The notes below the pieces were generated by a model, which was not told where the DNA came from, searched no databases, and saw nothing but the letters and a program-made list of their open reading frames with translations. A stretch of DNA of 64,000 bases, taken from DASYZQ01 sp035946175. Lineage in GTDB: Bacteria; Patescibacteriota; Saccharimonadia; Saccharimonadales; UBA4665. Positions 32,803-41,670 of this stretch are shown here, one piece after another; positions within the stretch are counted from its first letter, which is position 1; each line of letters opens with the position of its first letter. The stretch covers positions 1-64,000 of the forward strand of contig DASYZQ010000014.1 of assembly GCA_035946175.1 (NCBI GenBank), given 5' to 3'. A program made the position numbers and the translations under genes.

Positions 32803-33090
32803 ACCCTCAAATCTCCCGCATTGCTCTATGAGACAACCCGTGTTAACTCCAACCACCACTATACCCCAGGACAGTAGACTTTTCCACACGCAGTTTTCTA
32901 TAACAAAAGGCTCGACTATTCTTGGGTAACTTTATGCACAAGGACAGAGTATCTCTGGTAATATGTGGAAAAGGCTTGGAGGGAAGTGGAAAACTTGTTA
33001 TTATTAGTGGGGTAAATATTGTTATTTTCACGCGCTTGGGGCAAGATACGAGTTGCGTGTTTTGAAAGCGCCAAAGCCGCCAGGAGTAGT
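32803..33090. other. Chromosomal replication origin (oriC) candidate
   Basis: The gap between divergent dnaA and rpmH holds perfect DnaA boxes: TTTTCCACA at 32880-32888 (plus), TTATGCACA at 32932-32940 (plus), TTTTCCACA at 32972-32964 (minus), and a near-match TTTTCCACT at 32993-32985 (minus). An AT-rich tract (about 32990-33030, TTGTTATTATTAG and TAAATATTGTTATTTT) directly beside the boxes could be the unwinding element. Gene polarity switches here: minus-strand genes to the left, plus-strand genes to the right. The rpmH SD (AGGAG) is at 33082-33086. Confidence 0.8.
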
Positions 33091-33228
33091 ATGCCGAAAA
33101 GAACCTATCAACCAAAGAAACGACATGCCGCCCATGAGCATGGATTTATGAAACGGATGGCCACGAAAGCCGGCCGTACTGTGCTCAGTCGCCGCCGCAA
33201 CAAAGGCCGCGTCCGTTTGTCATACTAA
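33091..33228 (+). CDS. rpmH: Ribosomal protein bL34
   Basis: A 45-residue basic protein of the large subunit: starts MPKRTYQPKKRH, then HGFMKRMATKAGRTVLSRRR, the classic L34 sequence. SD AGGAG is 4 nt before the ATG. It opens the rpmH-rnpA-yidC-jag operon. Confidence 0.98.
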   Translation: MPKRTYQPKKRHAAHEHGFMKRMATKAGRTVLSRRRNKGRVRLSY

Positions 33229-33296
33229 AATAACGAACCGAAACAGCCAGCCAGGTTTATAAAGCTGCGAGCGACGGTGAGCGTACGAGTCAGAGC

Positions 33297-33701
33297 ATGA
33301 TTCAGCAGATACATAGGTTTCATGGTAGAAGTAGTCTCCGCTATGTCTACCAACGCGGGCGAGTTATCCGGGCGTCACAGTGGCAGTTGCGCATTGCCCT
33401 GAACCCGAACAATAGAACCTACCGGCTGGCGGTGGTGGTGAGCCGTAAGGTTAGTAAGTCTGCTGTAGTGCGAAACCGTATTCGTCGACGATTGTATGAA
33501 GCAGTCCGTTGCCATGAGGCCCTGATTACGCAGCCATTTGATCTGGTGCTCGTGGTACGGGATGAGCAGCTGGCGATAATGAATGGGCAGCAGCTTATAG
33601 AGGATGTTAAGGTGATTCTGGAATCGGCAGGCGTGCTGGACAAAGGACCAGCTAGAGCAAGCGATGTACATGCTATAGTAAAGGCTAAGGAAAATAACTA
33701 A
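33297..33701 (+). CDS. rnpA: Ribonuclease P protein component
   Basis: A 134-residue protein subunit of RNase P, which matures tRNA 5' ends. The family signature RKVSKSAVVRNRIRRRLYEA is at about 52-71 and the central cleft strands are present (RLAVVVS). The C-terminal 25 residues extend beyond the usual end. Its stop overlaps the yidC ATG (TAATG). No RNase P RNA was recognised in the window. Confidence 0.95.
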   Translation: MIQQIHRFHGRSSLRYVYQRGRVIRASQWQLRIALNPNNRTYRLAVVVSRKVSKSAVVRNRIRRRLYEAVRCHEALITQPFDLVLVVRDEQLAIMNGQQLIEDVKVILESAGVLDKGPARASDVHAIVKAKENN

Positions 33702-34648
33702 TGTTCAAGGGATTTGTCCATCTACTTACGGTCGTTATCGCGCAGCCGATTTTCAATCTCTTAGTGTTGATCTATGCGGTCCTGCCTGGGCATAATTTTG
33801 GGCTGGCAATAATTATATTTACCATTGTGGTACGTCTCTTGTTGTGGCCGCTTTTGAAAAAACAGCTGCATCAAGCAAAAATCATGCGCCAACTGCAGCC
33901 GGAGCTCAAGCGGGTCAAGGCAGCCGCCAAAGGCGATCGTCAGAAAGAGGGCCAGATGGTGATGGAACTCTACAAGGAGCGCGGCATTAACCCATTTGGT
34001 TCGGTTGGTATCCTTCTGCTCCAGCTGCCAATCCTTATAGGTCTCTACAGTGGTCTTCGTCGTGTCATTCTCAATCCCCATGCACTGGTGAGCTTCTCCT
34101 ATCCGGCGATGCGGCATCTGCCATGGATACAGACGCTGCACCACAATATTCATCGCTTCGACGGCACGCTGTTTGGAGTCGTTAACCTGACTCGATCTGC
34201 TCTCGGGCCGAAGGGAGTATATTGGCCGGCGATGCTTATTGTAGCAGCGAGTGCAGTTATGCAGTTCTATCAGAGCAAACAATTGATGCCGGTTGGTAAG
34301 GACGCCCGAAAGTTGCGTGACATATTGAAAGAGGCCGGTAACGGTAATCAAGCCGATCAGGCCGAAATGAATGCTGCCATTGGTCGAAGTACTCGCTTTT
34401 TCCTGCCGGTAATGATCTTCCTATTTACGGTAAATATTGCCTCAGCACTTAGCCTGTATTGGTTGGTTGGTGGCGCTGTGGCGTTTATCCAGCAGTCGAT
34501 GGTATTGCGCGAGGATACCACTGAGATGGAAGCTGAAGTCGCGAGTGAAGCAGGAAAGAAAGTGGTTAAAGGTGAAGTGATTCCTCCTCCCCAAACAAAC
34601 AGCGGACCAAAGCGTAAAGCTCATGGGAAAAAGCGGAGGAGAAAGTAA
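33701..34648 (+). CDS. yidC: Membrane protein insertase YidC/Oxa1
   Basis: A 315-residue insertase of the Gram-positive/Oxa1 type. The N-terminal helix (about 10-30) is followed by a helix with the conserved cavity Arg (IIIFTIVVRLLLWPL), a cytoplasmic hairpin (LKKQLHQAKIMRQLQPELKR), and four further hydrophobic segments, one with INPFGSVGILLLQLPILIGL. The very basic tail (KRKAHGKKRRRK) could bind ribosomes. It integrates membrane proteins such as the many polytopic proteins here. Confidence 0.95.
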   Translation: MFKGFVHLLTVVIAQPIFNLLVLIYAVLPGHNFGLAIIIFTIVVRLLLWPLLKKQLHQAKIMRQLQPELKRVKAAAKGDRQKEGQMVMELYKERGINPFGSVGILLLQLPILIGLYSGLRRVILNPHALVSFSYPAMRHLPWIQTLHHNIHRFDGTLFGVVNLTRSALGPKGVYWPAMLIVAASAVMQFYQSKQLMPVGKDARKLRDILKEAGNGNQADQAEMNAAIGRSTRFFLPVMIFLFTVNIASALSLYWLVGGAVAFIQQSMVLREDTTEMEAEVASEAGKKVVKGEVIPPPQTNSGPKRKAHGKKRRRK

Positions 34649-35098
34649 ATGGAAGAGTCAATTCAATTTGCAAAGAAATATCTAGAAGACTTGCTATCAT
34701 TCTTTGGTCTTAACACCGATGTCTATGCTACGAGCGAAGATGACGTGATAGAGCTGGAAGTACCTTCGACCCGTTTGAACGGCTTTCTGATTGGTCAACA
34801 GGGTGAGAATATGCGTTCAATGCAATTCTTGGTCGGCAGTGCGCTTAAGAACCAGGGCTTTGCCATGAGCCGTGTCAATGTCGACATTGCTGAATATAAG
34901 AAACAGCGCGCTGACCGGCTTCGACACCGGGCCGAGGCATGGATGAAGCAGGTCAAGGAAACTGGAAAATCAATGGAGCTAGAGCCCATGAATGCCGCTG
35001 ATCGTCGGACCATTCATAAGCTTGCCCAAGAGTATGATATTGCCAGCCAGTCAGCCGGTGAGGGCAGGGAGCGACATATAGTACTGCAGCCGGCGTGA
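34649..35098 (+). CDS. jag: Jag/KhpB RNA-binding protein (KH and R3H)
   Basis: A 149-residue protein with a KH domain (about 35-90, GFLIGQQGENMRSMQFL, matching GxxGxx) and an R3H domain (about 92-149, with the R-x-x-x-H in ADRRTIHKLA). The Jag-N domain of longer homologs is absent. It begins directly after the yidC stop. Jag/KhpB proteins bind RNA and influence cell elongation and division in Gram-positives. Confidence 0.93.
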   Translation: MEESIQFAKKYLEDLLSFFGLNTDVYATSEDDVIELEVPSTRLNGFLIGQQGENMRSMQFLVGSALKNQGFAMSRVNVDIAEYKKQRADRLRHRAEAWMKQVKETGKSMELEPMNAADRRTIHKLAQEYDIASQSAGEGRERHIVLQPA

Positions 35099-35134
35099 TA
35101 TTAGCTCTGCGAAAAGCCTGTAGTTCGCATTTGA

Positions 35135-35386
35135 CTAACCACTCTGTTCTATTTTGTTGAAAGAACAAGCTTAGGAAAGGGAAGGGAAGGGCACCAATTT
35201 CTAGAGGGCTATCTGATGCTCGACATGAGTGTCGTTGACTATTCATGGGCGATAGCTAATGATCAAGGAGATTTTGAAGATGCGCTGCCGGTATCCTGTG
35301 TCTTGCGACACGGCTGCTCGAAGTGGTTGGCTTTTAATATTGGGATGAACCGGCACCAGAAACATATTCCGCCTAGACTTATATAA
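35135..35386 (+). pseudogene. PIN-domain (VapC-like) remnant
   Basis: An open frame begins after TGA (35132-35134) and ends TAA (35384-35386); an internal ATG at 35216 gives 56 residues. The translation contains DFEDALPVSCVLRHGCSKWL followed by AFNIG, which resembles the C-terminal half of PIN-domain nucleases (DFEDAL..., then a helix, then the N/D-bearing strand), and ends IPPRLI, like the tP-x-E/e end of PIN toxins. The N-terminal half with the first catalytic Asp is absent and there is no room for it after jag. So it is probably a decayed VapC-like toxin gene. Confidence 0.5.
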
Positions 35387-35408
35387 GCCGCCGTAAGGGG
35401 CCGACGAG

Positions 35409-36527
35409 CTATTCGGATAGCGCCGCCTTATATACTACGAGCGTCTCCTTGGCCATTTGCCCCCACGAATACTTCCCGGCCTGCTGTTTGCCCTTTTGTA
35501 TAAGCTGTTCCCGTAAGTTCGGATCGCGGAGTACTTCTGCTATCTTTTCGGCTATATCCTTCGGGCTCTTGGCGTTGAAATAGTAGGCGGCGTCACCGAG
35601 AATTTCAGGCATGCAGCTGGCATTGCTGGAGACAACCGGAGCACCATCAGCCATTGCCTCAATCGGTGTGAGCCCGTAGCCTTCGCGTAATGAAGGGTAG
35701 ACATATGCCTGGCAATGCTCGTGGAGCCACTTCACATGGGCGTCGCTGATAAAACCGGTAAATACAATGGCTGATCCGGAAGGGTGCTTCTGTGCCAAGG
35801 TCTCGAGTTCCTCATAATGCTTTTCAGTTTTGCCGACAAACACTAGCTGCAACTTTGGAAAATTTTGATGAAGCAGGTCGAAAGCTTCAACCAGGCGCGC
35901 AAGGTTTTTATGTGGGAAGGCAGTACCGACATACAACAAAAAATCTCCTGAAATATCTGGCAGCGGTTCAGCACGTTGGGCCAGCGAAGGCTCGCAGGCC
36001 TCATAGGTGACGGCTGTTTTGTGAGTGGTGAAGGGCTGGTAGGCGGCGAGCTCTTTAGCAACCGTTCTGGTAGGTACGATGATGTAGCGTGATTTATGGT
36101 GCGCGCTATTGACCAGAAAACGATAGAGCATCATCTTGAGCCGATAGACCAGCAGGGGTGTAGAGCCTCGGCGGACGAAATCGAACATGGTGAGGTCATG
36201 CGTAGTGGTGACAATCCTACCGAAATAAAGCAAAGGCTGTTGAGTCATAGTGAAATGGACCAGGTCTGGTTTTAGGCGGTATAGCTGCCAGGCGAATAGG
36301 AATTGGTCGAAGGGGTTCAAAGAAAACTGGGCAAAAGGACAGGCAACTGCGTGGAAGTTATCGGCTTTTGGTTCCCAAGAGTCGTCAGGCTCGATCAGGA
36401 TAGTGTAACGGTTGTACTGATCGACAGCCTGCAGATGTTCCAGCAGCCGGTCCGTATACCGGCCGGTGCTGCTCCGGCGGATGCGGGCATCGATCACAAT
36501 ATGTGCTGGTTTGGCATGCTTACTCAT
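35409..36527 (-). CDS. Glycosyltransferase family 4 (GT-B)
   Basis: A 372-residue cytoplasmic retaining glycosyltransferase. The C-terminal donor-binding domain shows FLLYVGTAFPHKNLARLVEA, then the E-x7-E signature in REGYGLTPIEAMADG. The N-terminus VIDARIRRSSTGRYTDRLLE is the acceptor-side glycine/Arg loop. ATG at 36527 is chosen because it begins at this conserved N-terminus and lies just downstream of a promoter shared with the divergent O-antigen-ligase-like gene. First gene of the polysaccharide island on this side. Confidence 0.88.
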   Translation of the reverse strand: MSKHAKPAHIVIDARIRRSSTGRYTDRLLEHLQAVDQYNRYTILIEPDDSWEPKADNFHAVACPFAQFSLNPFDQFLFAWQLYRLKPDLVHFTMTQQPLLYFGRIVTTTHDLTMFDFVRRGSTPLLVYRLKMMLYRFLVNSAHHKSRYIIVPTRTVAKELAAYQPFTTHKTAVTYEACEPSLAQRAEPLPDISGDFLLYVGTAFPHKNLARLVEAFDLLHQNFPKLQLVFVGKTEKHYEELETLAQKHPSGSAIVFTGFISDAHVKWLHEHCQAYVYPSLREGYGLTPIEAMADGAPVVSSNASCMPEILGDAAYYFNAKSPKDIAEKIAEVLRDPNLREQLIQKGKQQAGKYSWGQMAKETLVVYKAALSE

Positions 36528-36533
36528 TGAATT

Positions 36534-36547
36534 GCTATAATTATAGC
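36534..36547. promoter_or_regulatory. Palindromic divergent promoter
   Basis: GCTATAATTATAGC is a perfect 14-bp palindrome and contains TATAAT on both strands (plus 36536-36541, minus 36545-36540). The plus-strand ATG at 36550 follows the box by 8 nt and the minus-strand ATG at 36527 by 12 nt, so a single element can start both genes with almost no leader. Confidence 0.6.
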
Positions 36548-36549
36548 CT

Positions 36550-37848
36550 ATGACCTTCAGCATACGGCGCATTCCATATTTCAGCACCCTATTACTGCTC
36601 ATCTATATGCCGTTCCACGTTTTTTTATCACAATCGGTCAGTGAAATCACCGGCGGACTCAATGAATGGAAAATTGCCAAGGACGTCGTACTGGCGATAT
36701 TGACACTCCTGAGCATATGTCTTGTCTGGCAGCAACATCGGAGCACGAGGCTTTTCAATAGCTTGGTTGGGGCAACAGTAGTCTACGGCCTATTACTGCT
36801 TGGCGTCTGGGCTTTACATCCGCATATTTATCGAACCAGTGCGGTACTTGGGGTTACCTACGATCTACGGCTCTTCTGCTACACCATACTCGGTTTCAGT
36901 GCGGTACTCCTGACGAAAGTCAATGTTCGCTTTGTGTTTAAGGTAGTCTTGCTGGTATGTACGACGGTCTCAGTCTTGGGGATTATCCAGTATTTATTGC
37001 CCGCAGATTTCCTGACGCATCTTGGCTATAGTGTAGCACGGGGAACGCGCCCCAATTTTTTTATAGATAACAATCCCGAATTTCCCCGCATTATGTCAAC
37101 CATCCGCGATCCTAACTCCTTGGGCGCCTATCTGCTGGTGCCGATTGCTCTGCTGGTTGCCATGTTGCTGAGAGCACGCAATCAACGCCGGCGAATTCTG
37201 TTCGGGGCCGCACTTAGCGTACAGCTATTGGCACTCTGTCTAACGTTCTCTCGGAGCGCTTGGCTGGGAGGGGTTATCGTGGTTGGGCTTGTTGTTTGGT
37301 GGCAGTACCGGCATTGGTTCTGGAAAACTATGCGCGGCTATTGGCCGGTGGTTACAGTAATGATTTTGCTACTCGGCGGAGTTGCCTATTCTCAGCGTCA
37401 CAATCCGGTGTTGACACATCAGACAAAACTGCAGGTCGGCAGGTATGATTCTAACCAGCTACATGCCTACCTTGTACAGCAAAATGTCAAAGCAATCCTG
37501 CATGACCCACTCGGGCACGGACCAGGTACCGCCGGGCTTGCTTCAATCCATAATCCCGGAGGAGTGAACCTGACCGAGAACTATTATCTGCAGGTTGGTT
37601 ATGAGTTGGGTGTTGTTGGTTTGCTGCTGTTTATCGGCATGCAACTATTTCTCTGTATAAGGCTTTGGTCGCAGCGCCATGGCTATCTTGGTTTGATTCT
37701 GCTGGTAAGTTTCTGGGCATACGTACTTATTAATATGCTCCTTCAGGAGTGGGACAATGAAGCGGTTGCTGCGCAATGGTGGTTGCTGGCCGGTTTGGCG
37801 TTGGGGTTACCGTCCCTGCAAACTAGCCATAGCAAGCCCATAAGATGA
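36550..37848 (+). CDS. O-antigen ligase/polymerase-like membrane protein
   Basis: A 432-residue protein with about 11-12 TM helices and the Wzy_C/WaaL layout. TM segments precede a loop with TIRDPNSLGAYLLVP, the FSRSAWLGG motif (about 232-240), and a large extracytoplasmic loop (about 280-355) with the GHGPGTAG and LTENYYLQVGYELG motifs. Such proteins ligate or polymerise lipid-linked glycans outside the membrane. In a monoderm cell a polymer ligase/polymerase role is more likely than LPS ligation. Leaderless or nearly so. Confidence 0.8.
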   Translation: MTFSIRRIPYFSTLLLLIYMPFHVFLSQSVSEITGGLNEWKIAKDVVLAILTLLSICLVWQQHRSTRLFNSLVGATVVYGLLLLGVWALHPHIYRTSAVLGVTYDLRLFCYTILGFSAVLLTKVNVRFVFKVVLLVCTTVSVLGIIQYLLPADFLTHLGYSVARGTRPNFFIDNNPEFPRIMSTIRDPNSLGAYLLVPIALLVAMLLRARNQRRRILFGAALSVQLLALCLTFSRSAWLGGVIVVGLVVWWQYRHWFWKTMRGYWPVVTVMILLLGGVAYSQRHNPVLTHQTKLQVGRYDSNQLHAYLVQQNVKAILHDPLGHGPGTAGLASIHNPGGVNLTENYYLQVGYELGVVGLLLFIGMQLFLCIRLWSQRHGYLGLILLVSFWAYVLINMLLQEWDNEAVAAQWWLLAGLALGLPSLQTSHSKPIR

Positions 37849-37923
37849 TGCGTATATTATTCTCCTTGCAAAACCGCTCAGCTATCCATAAGGTGTTATA
37901 AGAACAATAATGAAACAGCCAAA

Positions 37924-39534
37924 GTGCCAATAAGACGCCGACAGTCCCCACGGCAGAGTTTCGACAGCCCAGCTGCTATTATATTGAGCCTTAGCATCGT
38001 ATGTCTGGCAGTAACACTTTACTTTACCCAGCGTAGTTGGGCATATAACAGTGATGATGTCGCTTGGCAGACTATCCTCCTGAGCTGGCACCTTGGTCAT
38101 ACTGTCTACCTTGGAGCCAAAGACAACTTTATTTCGCACGTGCCATTCTTCCAGCTTTTGGGGTATCTCTTTGCACCCAGCCGGACTGTGCTTGGGGTTG
38201 AAGCGACTATTATGGCGGTCCTTAACTTTATTTTATTCTTTGTCGCCTCCCGGTATTTTTTACGTCGCTGCAAAGTTCCGCTGGGCTACAGTGCGCTGCT
38301 GCCGTTTCTGTGGTTGGCCAGCTCGGGTTACGGATTCGAACAGCTCTTCCTCAACTCTAATTGGCGTGACTTTGAAGTCGGCGTTTCCTTTATATTTTTT
38401 ATGCTAGCCGCGAGGTACTACTACGATGAGCTGTACCCCCTGCGCTCCAAGCGTACGATAATACTTACTGGCCTGGCCTGTGCAGTAGTCGGAGCATACG
38501 TCTATAGTGACCCATACTTTTTCTATTTCACGCTGGTACCAATTGTCCTGTTCTTTGAGGTACTCTATCTTGTCGGCAAGGTGGACAAAAGCAAAACCCT
38601 GTTCATACTCGGCGCAGCGATCGTAAGCATTATTATCGCTTGGCTGATCGAGTTGTGTATGAGTCAGTTTCGGTTTCTCATCCCCAAAGGGAAACCAATT
38701 GGCTTTGCTGGCTTCCACCATCTGATCGCCAATAGTTCGCTTGCCGTTAGGGCAGTGTTTACCATTTTCGGAGCCAGTTTTGCAGGTGTGCATGGACTGG
38801 GTGTGGCGCTTTTGGCGGCAGTCTGTAATTCGATGGTGATCCTGTTTGTTGCTTACGTGCTCTACCAGTCGCGAGCAGTACTCCGAATGGGCGTAAAAGC
38901 CATATGGGCAGATCGTCCGCATGAACTCTGGCGTGGCTTTCTCGGGGCGCTCACCCTGCTTGTTCTGCTAGCTTATATTCTCAGCAGTACTGAGACAGAT
39001 ATTCTCACTTATCGCTACCTTATCATACTGATCTTTGCTTGCACGCTGCTCATTGCTTTGTATCAGTTGATACCCAGAAAAGACAGGTGGTTACTTAATA
39101 GTTTGTTGGTACTGGCGACGCTGCTTAATTTGGCCAATTCCTATAACGGGACAAGATATGTCAATCATACCCTACCCGATAATCAAAGGAACAGCGCAAA
39201 TTATGCGGTTATTAATACTGTGCAGCGACTGGGATTAAGCAAGGGTTACAGCGGTTTCTGGGATGCGAACATAAACACGTATCTATCCAAAGGACGGATA
39301 TGGTTTTTACCAATTACTTGTTCAACAGGTCGGGCACAACCGCTGCACCTGTTGGTTGATAGTACGCTGTTCACCCAGCCCTCTGCCCGAAGCTTCTATC
39401 TAGTGGATCCTGACATAAGCACAAATCCGCCGCTATGTTCTCAGGAGCAGATTATCATGCAATTTGGAGAGCCCAACCGGACCGTCAAAGTTCTCGGCCG
39501 GACGATACTTATTTATAACCACGATTTGATGTAG
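37924..39534 (+). CDS. Polytopic GT-C-like membrane protein
   Basis: A 536-residue protein with about 11 TM helices. The first extracytoplasmic loop has NSDDVAWQTILLSWHLG, an Asp-Asp motif reminiscent of the GT-C catalytic loop. A hydrophilic C-terminal domain (about 430-536) contains paired Cys (PITCSTG, PPLCSQ). Probably a polyprenyl-phosphate-sugar-dependent glycosyltransferase; substrate unknown. Start GTG at 37924 is the only in-frame start before the first helix. 75 nt after the O-antigen-ligase-like gene. Confidence 0.62.
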   Translation: MPIRRRQSPRQSFDSPAAIILSLSIVCLAVTLYFTQRSWAYNSDDVAWQTILLSWHLGHTVYLGAKDNFISHVPFFQLLGYLFAPSRTVLGVEATIMAVLNFILFFVASRYFLRRCKVPLGYSALLPFLWLASSGYGFEQLFLNSNWRDFEVGVSFIFFMLAARYYYDELYPLRSKRTIILTGLACAVVGAYVYSDPYFFYFTLVPIVLFFEVLYLVGKVDKSKTLFILGAAIVSIIIAWLIELCMSQFRFLIPKGKPIGFAGFHHLIANSSLAVRAVFTIFGASFAGVHGLGVALLAAVCNSMVILFVAYVLYQSRAVLRMGVKAIWADRPHELWRGFLGALTLLVLLAYILSSTETDILTYRYLIILIFACTLLIALYQLIPRKDRWLLNSLLVLATLLNLANSYNGTRYVNHTLPDNQRNSANYAVINTVQRLGLSKGYSGFWDANINTYLSKGRIWFLPITCSTGRAQPLHLLVDSTLFTQPSARSFYLVDPDISTNPPLCSQEQIIMQFGEPNRTVKVLGRTILIYNHDLM

Positions 39535-39627
39535 GAACTCCATTAATCTCTACTTACAAAAAGCGCTTATCTATGGGGCCCTACATACTGAGGGCTTTTA
39601 CTGCTTTGCAACCAGCCCTGTCTGCCT

Positions 39628-39665
39628 TGTGATCAGATACGCAGGTCACTATAATGAGGAGAATT
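39628..39665 (+). promoter_or_regulatory. Promoter of ABC-export operon
   Basis: TTGTGA (39628-39633), 17-nt spacer, TATAAT (39650-39655). The first ATG (39654) lies inside the -10 box and cannot be transcribed whole, so the ATG at 39666 is the start. AGGAG (39657-39661) lies partly inside the predicted untranscribed part. Confidence 0.6.
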
Positions 39666-40469
39666 ATGGGAAATTTGCTACGGCGCTATAGGTACTCGAT
39701 CTTATTGATCCGTGAGTTAGTAATTACTGATTTTAAATTACGGTATCAGGGCTCCTTTCTTGGCTATCTCTGGTCGTTGCTCAAGCCGCTGGCAATTTTC
39801 CTGATTATGTATGTGGTCTTTCTACGATTCCTTAAGTTTAACTATGGCGTACCACATACTGCCGTGTACCTATTCGTCGGTATTGTGCTGTGGAGCTTTT
39901 TCACAGAAATGACTACTGTTGGTATAAGTGCCATTGTTGGTCGTGAAGATCTCATTCGGAAGATAAATTTCCCTAGGTATGTACTTGTATTCTCGGTTTC
40001 ATTCAGCGCAGTTATTAATCTAATGCTGAATTTTGTTGTAGTAGGCATATTTATGCTCTTGAATCATGTGGCGGTTACCTCTCGGGTATTTATGCTTATA
40101 CCACTAGTCGGAGAATTGTACATATTGGCGCTAGCGGTTGCCTTTATGTTGAGCGCACTCTTTGTTCGGCTTCGGGATGTTAACTATATATGGGACGTTG
40201 TATTGCAGGCGCTATTCTATGCTATACCTGTAATATACCCCCTCACAAGGGTGCCCCAGTATTGGGCAAAGCTACTGTTGCTAAATCCGCTTGCCCAAAT
40301 AGTTCAAGATGTACGATACACAGTTGTCACGACGAGAACCCCAACGATTAGTTCTTATTGGCATAATCCTTACGCAAGACTTATCCCGATTGTTGCCGTC
40401 ATCCTACTTACGGTAATGACCATGCTCTACTTTAGGGCGCGTTCCAAGTTCTTCGCGGAGGAAGTATAA
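39666..40469 (+). CDS. Polysaccharide ABC transporter permease (Wzm/TagG-like)
   Basis: A 267-residue ABC-2 permease with six TM helices. The N-terminus has the family start YSILLIRELVITDFKLRYQG followed by SFLGYLWSLLKPL, and INFPRYVLVFS lies in the middle. With the following ATPase it flips and exports lipid-linked polysaccharide or teichoic acid. It ends 2 nt before the ATPase GTG. The start at 39666 follows from the promoter position. Confidence 0.92.
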   Translation: MGNLLRRYRYSILLIRELVITDFKLRYQGSFLGYLWSLLKPLAIFLIMYVVFLRFLKFNYGVPHTAVYLFVGIVLWSFFTEMTTVGISAIVGREDLIRKINFPRYVLVFSVSFSAVINLMLNFVVVGIFMLLNHVAVTSRVFMLIPLVGELYILALAVAFMLSALFVRLRDVNYIWDVVLQALFYAIPVIYPLTRVPQYWAKLLLLNPLAQIVQDVRYTVVTTRTPTISSYWHNPYARLIPIVAVILLTVMTMLYFRARSKFFAEEV

Positions 40470-40471
40470 CA

Positions 40472-41662
40472 GTGGCCGACGTAGAAACCGCTATTCGTGT
40501 CGAAGGGGTATATAAGGATTTCGTTTTGCCTCACGAAAGAGTAAACTCCATCAAGTCGGCATTTATGCATACATTGAGTCGAAGCAGGGGTAGCAGTAAA
40601 GAGACCCAACATGCCCTCAAAAACGTATCTTTTGATATTAAAAAGGGCGAGTTTTTTGGGATAGTTGGGCGCAACGGCAGTGGTAAAAGCACGTTATTAA
40701 AAATACTGGCTGGCATATATCAGCCTACTCACGGCCGTATAGTTACATCGGGGAAAATCGTACCTTTCATCGAACTCGGAGTAGGCTTTAATGGAGAATT
40801 GAGCGGCCGAGAGAACGTTTATCTCAATGGAGCAATTTTTGGTTTCACCAAGAGAGAGATAGATAGCATGTATGAGGATATCGTGTCTTTCGCTGAACTA
40901 GAACGCTTTATGGATCAGAAACTCAAAAACTACTCTTCCGGTATGCAAGTAAGGCTCGCTTTTTCGATGGCCACCAGGTCGAAAGCAGATATTCTCCTGA
41001 TTGATGAAGTGTTAGCTGTTGGAGACGCGGACTTTCAGCGAAAGTGCTATGAGTACTTTAACCAACTTAAAAAGACCCATCAAACCGTGGTATTCGTTAG
41101 CCATGACATGGATGCAGTTGAGCGCTATTGTGATAGAGGACTGCTGTTAGAGAAAAGTAAGATTATGATGTTAGGCAATATCCACAAGGTCGCAAGCAGC
41201 TATAATCACCTCTTTATTGAGCAACGAACTGAAGAGCAAGGCGAGAACCAGAATGGCCAAAGATGGGGAGATGGTTGGTTAAGGATCGCTCATATTACTG
41301 TTAATGTCAGTAGTGACGTGGTGACAATTACTGAGAAGGTGAAAGCAACCAGAGACGTGAACTCACCGACAGCCGGTATACGGATACGTTCGAGCTCTGG
41401 CCAGCCGATTACTGGTACTAGCTCTGAGTTGGAACAGGTAGCTATACCTGATCTAAAATCGGGTGAGTCGCTCATCATTGAGTGGCGTATGCCAAATATA
41501 TTTAGTGACGGCAACTACTCGATTGATCCCGCTATTGCGCACAACGGTGGGGCCGTTGTCTCTGATTGGTGGGATGAGGCTACTAGCTTTATCGTCAAGA
41601 AAGAACGGACACTGCCTTACCCGGTCGATCCAAAGTTTGAGCTCAGAATAAATAAGCCCTGA
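40472..41662 (+). CDS. Polysaccharide ABC transporter ATPase (Wzt-like) with C-terminal domain
   Basis: A 396-residue ATPase. The nucleotide-binding domain (1-245) has Walker A GRNGSGKST (66-74), the LGVGFNGELSGREN segment typical of TagH/Wzt, signature NYSSGMQVRLAF, Walker B DILLIDEVLAVGD, and switch H in VFVSHDM. The C-terminal beta-sandwich (about 265-396) matches the Wzt_C position that in some O-antigen exporters reads a terminal modification before export. GTG start two bases after the permease stop. The methyltransferase gene follows 8 nt later. Confidence 0.9.
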   Translation: MADVETAIRVEGVYKDFVLPHERVNSIKSAFMHTLSRSRGSSKETQHALKNVSFDIKKGEFFGIVGRNGSGKSTLLKILAGIYQPTHGRIVTSGKIVPFIELGVGFNGELSGRENVYLNGAIFGFTKREIDSMYEDIVSFAELERFMDQKLKNYSSGMQVRLAFSMATRSKADILLIDEVLAVGDADFQRKCYEYFNQLKKTHQTVVFVSHDMDAVERYCDRGLLLEKSKIMMLGNIHKVASSYNHLFIEQRTEEQGENQNGQRWGDGWLRIAHITVNVSSDVVTITEKVKATRDVNSPTAGIRIRSSSGQPITGTSSELEQVAIPDLKSGESLIIEWRMPNIFSDGNYSIDPAIAHNGGAVVSDWWDEATSFIVKKERTLPYPVDPKFELRINKP

Positions 41663-41670
41663 GAATCCAT

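Noticed and set aside
36550..37848. O-antigen ligase call as evidence for a Gram-negative outer membrane
   Set aside because: No lipid A, LPS core or outer-membrane assembly genes are visible, and LCP, PrgI and FN3 surface proteins fit a monoderm. The family also includes polymerases.
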